The notes below the pieces were generated by a model that saw nothing but the letters and a program-made list of their open reading frames with translations, ran no database searches and was not told the DNA's origin. This document shows positions 8,326-12,500 of a DNA stretch of 12,500 bases, one piece after another (within the stretch, counting starts at the first letter, position 1; each line of letters opens with the position of its first letter). The position numbers were made by a program, and so were the translations under genes. The DNA lies in contig CM022675.1 of assembly GCA_012295275.1 (NCBI GenBank), positions 7,633,332-7,645,831 of the forward strand, written 5' to 3'. The DNA is from Chrysomallon squamiferum. Taxonomy: Eukaryota; Mollusca; Gastropoda; Neomphalida; Peltospiridae.

Positions 8326-8883
8326 TTCACTCGTTCATTCATTTAATGAGCCGATCATTCACTCAGGTATAACCATGAGCTGTTAGTTCATTCATTCATT
8401 TAGTCAATCACTCACTCAACCATAATCATGCATGAAATGTTTATTCACTCATTTAGCCAGTCATTCGTTCAGCTATTATTATAAACGTTTGTCGCCAAAC
8501 TTTTTGTTTCTATCATTGCAAAAAAGTTAGAAAAAAAAAAGTGTCGTTAAATCGATTATTCATTCTTTCATTTAGTTTTTAAGTTATTCGTTCTTTCATT
8601 TAGTATTTTTTGTCAACTATTCATATATTCATTCATTCATTTAGTACATTCGTCAATCATGCATTGATTCATTTGGTAAATTCGTCAGTCGTTCATTCGT
8701 TCATTTTGAACATTCAGTCAATCGTTCATTTCATAAGTTTAGAATACTCGTCAATCGTTTATTCGTTCATTCATTATATTCGTCATTCATTCATTCATTC
8801 ATTTAGTACATTATTCGTCGATAAATTCATTTAGAACATTCGGCAATCGTTCATACATTCATTCATTTAGTACATTCGTCACT
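8326..8883 (+). repeat. ATTC-based degenerate array, right copy
   Basis: ATTC and ATTCG tetranucleotide/pentanucleotide phrases dominate. A longer composite unit of roughly 40-50 bases, containing TTCATTTAGTACATTCGTCA or variants, recurs from about 8630 to 8882. It ends about 40 bases before the GON exon at 8926. The open frames over it are artefacts of the periodicity. Confidence 0.85.
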
Positions 8884-8925
8884 GTTTTCTTTCTCTGTCT
8901 GTACGTTACTGACTGCACTTCCTAG

Positions 8926-9067
8926 ATAGACTGGCATCCTATGAGTACCAAATCGACTGTTTACTCGCACACTATCCTGTACAATGGACTGAGGCACGAA
9001 GTGAAATGTATATGGGATTGCGGTGGCTGCAAACCAGACAAAAACATGAAACTAGTCTTTGTTCCCG
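8926..9067 (+). CDS. GON-like domain, exon 3 of 3
   Basis: Encodes residues 257-303, entering in phase 0 and leaving in phase 1. It opens with I-D-W-H-P, continues through V-Y-S-H-T-I-L-Y-N-G (268-277) and E-V-K-C (281-284), and closes with a compact cysteine cluster C284-x3-C288-G-G-C291 and a K-L-V-F-V strand (298-302). A C-G-G-x-C-type cluster followed by a last hydrophobic strand is also how ADAMTS GON domains end, so the three exons make one complete domain of about 190 residues with eight cysteines. The acceptor is CACTTCCTAG with a good branch-like TACTGAC (8907-8913) upstream; the donor G|GTTTGT at 9068 is off-consensus at +3 and +4. It is the only nearby donor giving the phase the next exon needs, and the frame meets a stop (TAG from 9076) just beyond it. 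Confidence 0.82.
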
Positions 9068-9109
9068 GTTTGTTTTAGCTTTTTTTTTTATCTCTTGAAA
9101 TTTATTACC

Positions 9110-9270
9110 AGAGCACACACACACACAAAACTATATAAACACACACAAAAAATGTACAAAGTATATTCATAGACTGTCATACATAGGTACACATACACAA
9201 ACGTACGTACGTAATACATACACACCTTTTATTTGTACATTATACACATTATTATTATTATTATTTTTCA
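9110..9270. repeat. CA/CATA and ATT simple repeats in intron 5
   Basis: A CA run (about 9114-9127), broken ACACA and CATA steps, an ACGT run near 9203-9211 and an ATT run near 9249-9264 fill the middle of this short 282-base intron. Confidence 0.8.
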
Positions 9271-9349
9271 TACGCACTGACTGAAATCTATACGTTTTAA
9301 TATTACGTTTGCCTCATAACCTTTATCTTACATTCGTTTGGTCTTGTAG

Positions 9350-9529
9350 ACAAGGGAGGCTGGGCTGCGTGGTCAACACCGTCCATTTTGTCTTCATGTA
9401 GCGTTACGTGTGGCTGGGGCATGAAGGAAATGTACCAGATGCGCTACTGTAAACATACAAAACTACCGTGTTTGGGGCCCAAAGTCAAATACGCGACTGA
9501 ATTTTGTAAAGCGACAAATCCTTGCAAAA
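9350..9529 (+). CDS. Thrombospondin type 1 repeat, first copy
   Basis: A symmetric phase 1-1 exon of 60 codons, residues 304-363. It has the TSP1 layout: W308-A-A-W311-S, then C320-S-V-T-C324-G-W-G, R335 in the third-strand position, and C337, C344, C356 and C362, six cysteines in all. TSP1 repeats bind matrix glycans and proteins and are typical of ADAMTS, thrombospondin and axon-guidance proteins. W-x-x-W is the C-mannosylation motif, and C-x-x-T-C-x-x-G (320-327) is the POFUT2 O-fucosylation motif, so both modifications are plausible. The basic residues on the second and third strands are fewer than in canonical repeats (Met-Tyr-Gln-Met instead of Arg-rich), so the Trp-Arg ladder looks weakened. 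The acceptor is TCTTGTAG and the donor A|GTAGGT. It follows the GON domain directly with no linker. Confidence 0.93.
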
Positions 9530-9539
9530 GTAGGTCCAG

Positions 9540-10266
9540 GTGTCCTAATTAAGTTGTTTTTTTCCCTAAGTATTGTTAAATTTCTCTTGTTGTTGTTCTT
9601 GTTTTTGTTTTTTTTTTTTTTTTTTTTTAATGTCTTAGTTGCATAAATGCTGATTATATCAACATACAGATATATTATCTGCAGTATATATTTTGGTAAT
9701 ACAAATATTTTCAGGGTCGTTCCGGGGCCCAAAAGCTGACAAGGGTCCCACAGCAACCGTGCATTAACTTGAATGTGGTTGTTGCATTATGTTATATCTG
9801 ATCGTGGAAATAAAACAGTTATGAGAGTTTACATTGTAGATTTACTGGACATCAAAACCTCAAGTTTTGAGAAAAATATTTGCCTTCCAGAGGGCCCTGT
9901 ATATACGTATCTATTCTAACTATATATTAACACAACATTTTAATAATACAATATATGTATCTATTCTAACGATATATATTAACGATATATTACCAATGTA
10001 TTTTAGCTATACTATATATATATATATATGTATATAAACATTAATCCTAAAATTACACGAAGTATTAAGCATTGGCAGACATGGTAGATGTATATAATAA
10101 GTGATATAATAACGTAAGAACAATACACAGACGTTAAAACAATGTAAAGAAACGTAAAGCAAAATAAACCGTAGAAATAAAATATAGTCTGGGCTGGGTG
10201 AAGTATGTTAGGTTAGGATGGTTTTAAGGTGCAATTGCAAAATTTACTCCTACCTTGACGAAAAGT
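9540..10266 (+). other. Intron 6, 5' part
   Basis: No coding content. A T tract lies at about 9608-9628. A phrase TATCTATTCTAAC plus ATATATTAA occurs twice, at about 9908 and 9958, as a short 50-base tandem duplication. TA runs occur near 10013-10035. The sequence then leads into the G-rich minisatellite. Confidence 0.6.
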
Positions 10267-12037
10267 GTGTTGAGAGAGGGTTGTATAGAGGGTTGAGAGA
10301 GGGTTGTATGGAGGGTTGAGAGAGGGTTGTATAGAGGGTTGAGAGAGGGTGGTATAGAGGGTTGAGAGAGGGTTGTATAGAGGGTTGTATGGAGGGTTGA
10401 GAGAGGGTGGTATAGAGGGTTGAGAGAGGGTTGTATGGAGGGTTGAGAGAGGGTTGTATGGAGGGTTGAGAGAGGGTTGTATAGAGGGTTGAGAGAGAGT
10501 GGTATAGAGGGTTGAGAGAAGGTTGTATAGAGGGTTGAGAGAGAGTGGTATAGAGGGTTGAGAGAAGGTTGTATAGAGGGTTGAGAGAGGGTTGTATGGA
10601 GGGTTGAGAGAGGGTTGTATAGAGGGTTGAGAGAGGGTGGTATAGAGGGTTGAGAGAGGGTTGTATAGAGGGTTGTATGGAGGGTTGAGAGAGGGTGGTA
10701 TAGAGGGTTGAGAGAGGGTTGTATGGAGGGTTGAGAGAGGGTTGTATGGAGGGTTGAGAGAGGGTTGTATAGAGGGTTGAGAGAGGGTTGTATAGAGGGT
10801 TGTATGGAGGGTTGTATGGAGGGTTGTATAGAGGGTTGAGAGAGGGTTGTATAGAGGGTTGAGAGAGGGTTGTATAGAGGGTTGAGAGAGGGTGGTATAG
10901 AGGGCTGAGAGAGGGTGGTATAGAGGGGGGCTGAGAGGGCTGAGAGAGAGGGTTGTGTAGAGGGTTGAGAGAGAGAGGGGTTGTGTTGAGAGAGGGTTGT
11001 ATAGAGGGTTGAGAGAGGGTTGTATAGAGGGTTGAGAGAGGGTGGTATAGAGGGTTGAGAGAGGGTTGTATAGAGGGTTGAGAGAGGGTTGAGAGAGGGT
11101 TGTGTAGAGGGTTGAGAGAGGGTGTATAGAGGGTTGAGAGAGGGTTGTATAGAGGGTTGTGTAGAGGGTTGTATAGAGGGTTGAGAGAGGGTGGTATAGA
11201 GGGTTGAGAGAGGGTTGTATAGAGGGTTGTGTAGAGGGTTGTTTAGAGGGTTGTATAGAGGGTTGAGAGAGGGTGGTATAGAGGGTTGAGAGAGGGTGGT
11301 ATAGAGGGTTGAGAGAGGGTTGTATAGAGGGTTGAGAGAGGGTTGTATAGAGGGTTGAGAGAGGGTGGTATAGAGGGTTGAGAGAGGGTTGTATAGAGGG
11401 TTGAGAGGGGTGTGTAGATGGTCGAGAGAGGGTTGAGAGAGGGTTGTATGGAGGGTTGAGAGAGGGTTGTATAGAGGGTTGAGAGAGGGTTGTATAGAGG
11501 GTTGAGAGAGGGTTGTATGGAGGGTTGAGAGAGGGTTGTATGGAGGGTTGAGAGAGGGTTGTATAGAGGGTTGAGAGAGGGTGGTATAGAGGGTTGAGAG
11601 AGGGTTGTGTAGAGGGTTGAGAGAGGGTTGTGTAGAGGGTTGAGAGAGGGTGGTATAGAAGAGAGGGTTGTAGAGGGTTGAGAGAGGGTTGTGTAGAGGG
11701 CTGAGAGAGGGTGTATAGAGGGCAGAGAGGGTTGTGTAGAGGGTTGAGAGAGGGTGGTATAGAGGGTTGAGAGAGGGTGTGTAGAGGGCTGAGAGAGGGT
11801 TGTAGGGGTTGAGAGGGTTGTATAGAGGGTTGTGTAAAGAGAGGTTGTATGGAGGGTGTATAGAGGGCTGAGAGAGGGTGTATAGAGGTTGTATAGAGGG
11901 CTGTGTAGAGGCTGTGTAGAGGGCTGTGTAGAGGGTTGAGAGAGGGTGTATAGAGGGTTGAGAGAGGGTTGTATAGAGGGTTGTGTAGAGGGTTGAGAGA
12001 GGGTTGTATAGAGGGTTGAGAGAGGGTTGTATAGAGA
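10267..12037 (+). repeat. 1.77-kb G-rich 23-bp minisatellite in intron 6
   Basis: The basic unit is 23 bases made of two half-units, GGGTTGAGAGA and GGGTTGTATAGA (or TATGGA, GTGTAGA or GGTATAGA variants). About 75-80 units follow one another, with runs of only one half-unit type in places. Strand asymmetry is nearly complete: G and A dominate the + strand and cytosine is very rare there. The right third (about 11640-11940) is less regular, with CTGAGAG variants and length changes. A 217-base block, 10281-10497, is repeated without mismatch at 10569-10785. A minus-strand frame of 275 codons at 11243-12070 reads Pro/Leu/Ser/Thr/Tyr repeats and is a by-product. Confidence 0.97.
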
Positions 12038-12265
12038 GTACTCAGAATAACTTAAGAGGTAAGGTTTCATATGGGAAAAATGGCGTCAAGTTCAATAATT
12101 CGGATACATAACAATATATTTTAACAATATAGCATTTGTATCCATTTGAACAATTCATTTAACAATATCTGTAATTGCGTGTACGTAATTTTATGCCAGT
12201 TTTTGATTGCTAGCCACTCAGCTGTTTTAATTACTAATCATTTTGTTGTTGTTGTTGTTGTTAAG
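12038..12265 (+). other. Intron 6, 3' end with GTT-repeat acceptor
   Basis: Ordinary AT-rich intron sequence leading to (GTT)6 at 12245-12262 and then AAG, which serves as the acceptor of the second TSP1 exon. The polypyrimidine tract is thus itself a microsatellite interrupted by G at every third base, a weaker acceptor than the others in this gene. Confidence 0.6.
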
Positions 12266-12454
12266 TACGTCCACAGTGGAATAACTGGGTGGAAATTCAC
12301 GGGCACTGTTCTGCATCTTGTGGGGTCGGGGAACAGTGGGTGTTGAGGAAAAGGAAGTGCTCCGTCCCACAGCCAAAACACGCCCAAGATGGATGTAATG
12401 GCAGCAACTCTGAAACCAAACTCCAGATCTGCTACCCGAAAAAATCCTGTCGCG
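12266..12454 (+). CDS. Thrombospondin type 1 repeat, second copy
   Basis: A symmetric phase 1-1 exon of 63 codons, residues 364-426, joined through a split Ile codon. Its TSP1 features are W368-N-N-W371, C378-S-A-S-C382-G-V-G, a basic strand L-R-K-R-K-C (390-395), and C407, C419 and C425: six cysteines, as in the first copy. W-x-x-W and C-x-x-S-C-x-x-G again match the C-mannosylation and O-fucosylation motifs, and N408-G-S is a glycosylation sequon. Between C395 and C407 it carries a Pro/Gln/Lys/His-rich loop typical of TSP1 variation. The donor G|GTGAAT at 12455 leaves phase 1, so another module is expected beyond the window; the frame would otherwise run into the AT-rich intron. The acceptor (AAG after a GTT repeat) is weak, but no other nearby AG gives the right phase with the leading tryptophans intact. 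Confidence 0.92.
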
Positions 12455-12476
12455 GTGAATTTTGTATATTCTTCGT

Positions 12477-12500
12477 TTTTATTATTATTATTATTATTAT
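12477..12500. repeat. TTA microsatellite at window edge
   Basis: A TTA/ATT repeat begins shortly after the last exon and runs off the end of the window, so its length is unknown. Confidence 0.9.

Larger units (their letters stand above)
2926..12454 (+). other. Gene model: secreted kringle-GON-TSP1-TSP1 protein, seven exons, 3' end outside window
   Basis: Seven exons on the + strand join in one open frame: 2926-2994, 3770-4039, 4948-5216, 7054-7224, 8926-9067, 9350-9529 and 12266-12454. Every intron has GT-AG ends and donor/acceptor phases match (1,1,0,0,1,1). From the ATG at 2937 the product is about 426 residues so far: signal peptide 1-17, kringle 30-108, GON-like domain about 116-303, TSP1 about 308-362, TSP1 about 368-425. 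It is expected to be extracellular, because all modules are disulphide-rich and of extracellular type. Likely N-glycosylation sequons sit at N35, N53 and N408. No protease, kinase or transmembrane segment is visible. Introns are 775, 908, 1837, 1701, 282 and 2736 bases; all but the 282-base one carry tandem repeats. The first exon is the least certain part; exons two to seven are well supported. The last exon ends in phase 1 with a donor, so more protein follows. Function is not known; a matrix or adhesion role is inference. Confidence 0.85.

Noticed and set aside
8124-8342. Minus-strand 72-codon frame in intron 4, possibly a transposon protein fragment
   Set aside because: No recognisable reverse transcriptase, transposase or other motif. 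Its length is compatible with chance.
9725-9745. GGGGCCCAAA phrase shared between the first TSP1 exon and intron 6
   Set aside because: The match is about ten bases and does not extend, so it does not indicate an exon duplication.
9463-9756. Minus-strand 97-codon frame overlapping the first TSP1 exon
   Set aside because: It contains a poly-Lys/Asn run from the T tract and no domain. The forward TSP1 exon explains the conserved part.
10267-12037. Interstitial telomere-like array because of recurring GGGTT
   Set aside because: The unit is 23 bases with GAGAGA and TATAGA spacers, not tandem TTAGGG. The similarity is limited to four or five bases.
11243-12070. Long minus-strand open frame (275 codons) rich in Pro, Leu, Ser, Thr and Tyr
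   Set aside because: It is the reverse complement of the G-rich 23-bp minisatellite. The strand lacks stops because of its composition, and the sequence is a pure repeat with no domain.

Overview
This is a eukaryotic, almost certainly invertebrate animal, genomic window. It is AT-rich and full of micro- and minisatellites, and it carries short exons with GT-AG junctions. The exons encode extracellular domains (kringle, GON, thrombospondin type 1). A mollusc or another lophotrochozoan is the best guess from the repeat-laden introns and the domain repertoire, but no marker in the window settles the phylum. No bacterial, viral or CRISPR features are visible.

The window holds the 5' and central part of one gene on the + strand. 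I could chain seven coding exons in one continuous reading frame: 2926-2994 (signal peptide, inferred), 3770-4039 (complete kringle), 4948-5216 + 7054-7224 + 8926-9067 (one GON-like domain over three exons), 9350-9529 (TSP1 repeat) and 12266-12454 (second TSP1 repeat). Junction phases agree at every step (1, 1, 0, 0, 1, 1) and the last exon ends in phase 1, so the gene continues past the window. The 1279 coding bases give about 426 residues of a secreted, cysteine-rich protein: signal peptide, kringle, GON, TSP1, TSP1. No metalloprotease or other catalytic domain is visible. GON is best known as the C-terminal domain of ADAMTS9/ADAMTS20/GON-1, so a GON module placed after a kringle and before TSP1 repeats is an unusual combination and is the main biological point of the window.

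Region by region: 1-2925 is AT-rich non-coding DNA with trinucleotide repeats, a pure 94-base CT tract, CATA-type repeats and CRE-like sites. One of these sites lies just upstream of a TATA-like box near 986 and could mark a promoter. The introns are repeat hosts. Intron 1 has a 71-84 bp tandem repeat running up to the kringle acceptor. Intron 2 has about 600 bp of AGT/AGC-type triplets. Intron 3 has about 22 copies of a 43-bp unit. Intron 4 has ATTC-based arrays and long T tracts. Intron 6 has a 1.77-kb strand-asymmetric G-rich 23-bp minisatellite. Most long open frames in the window are artefacts of these repeats.
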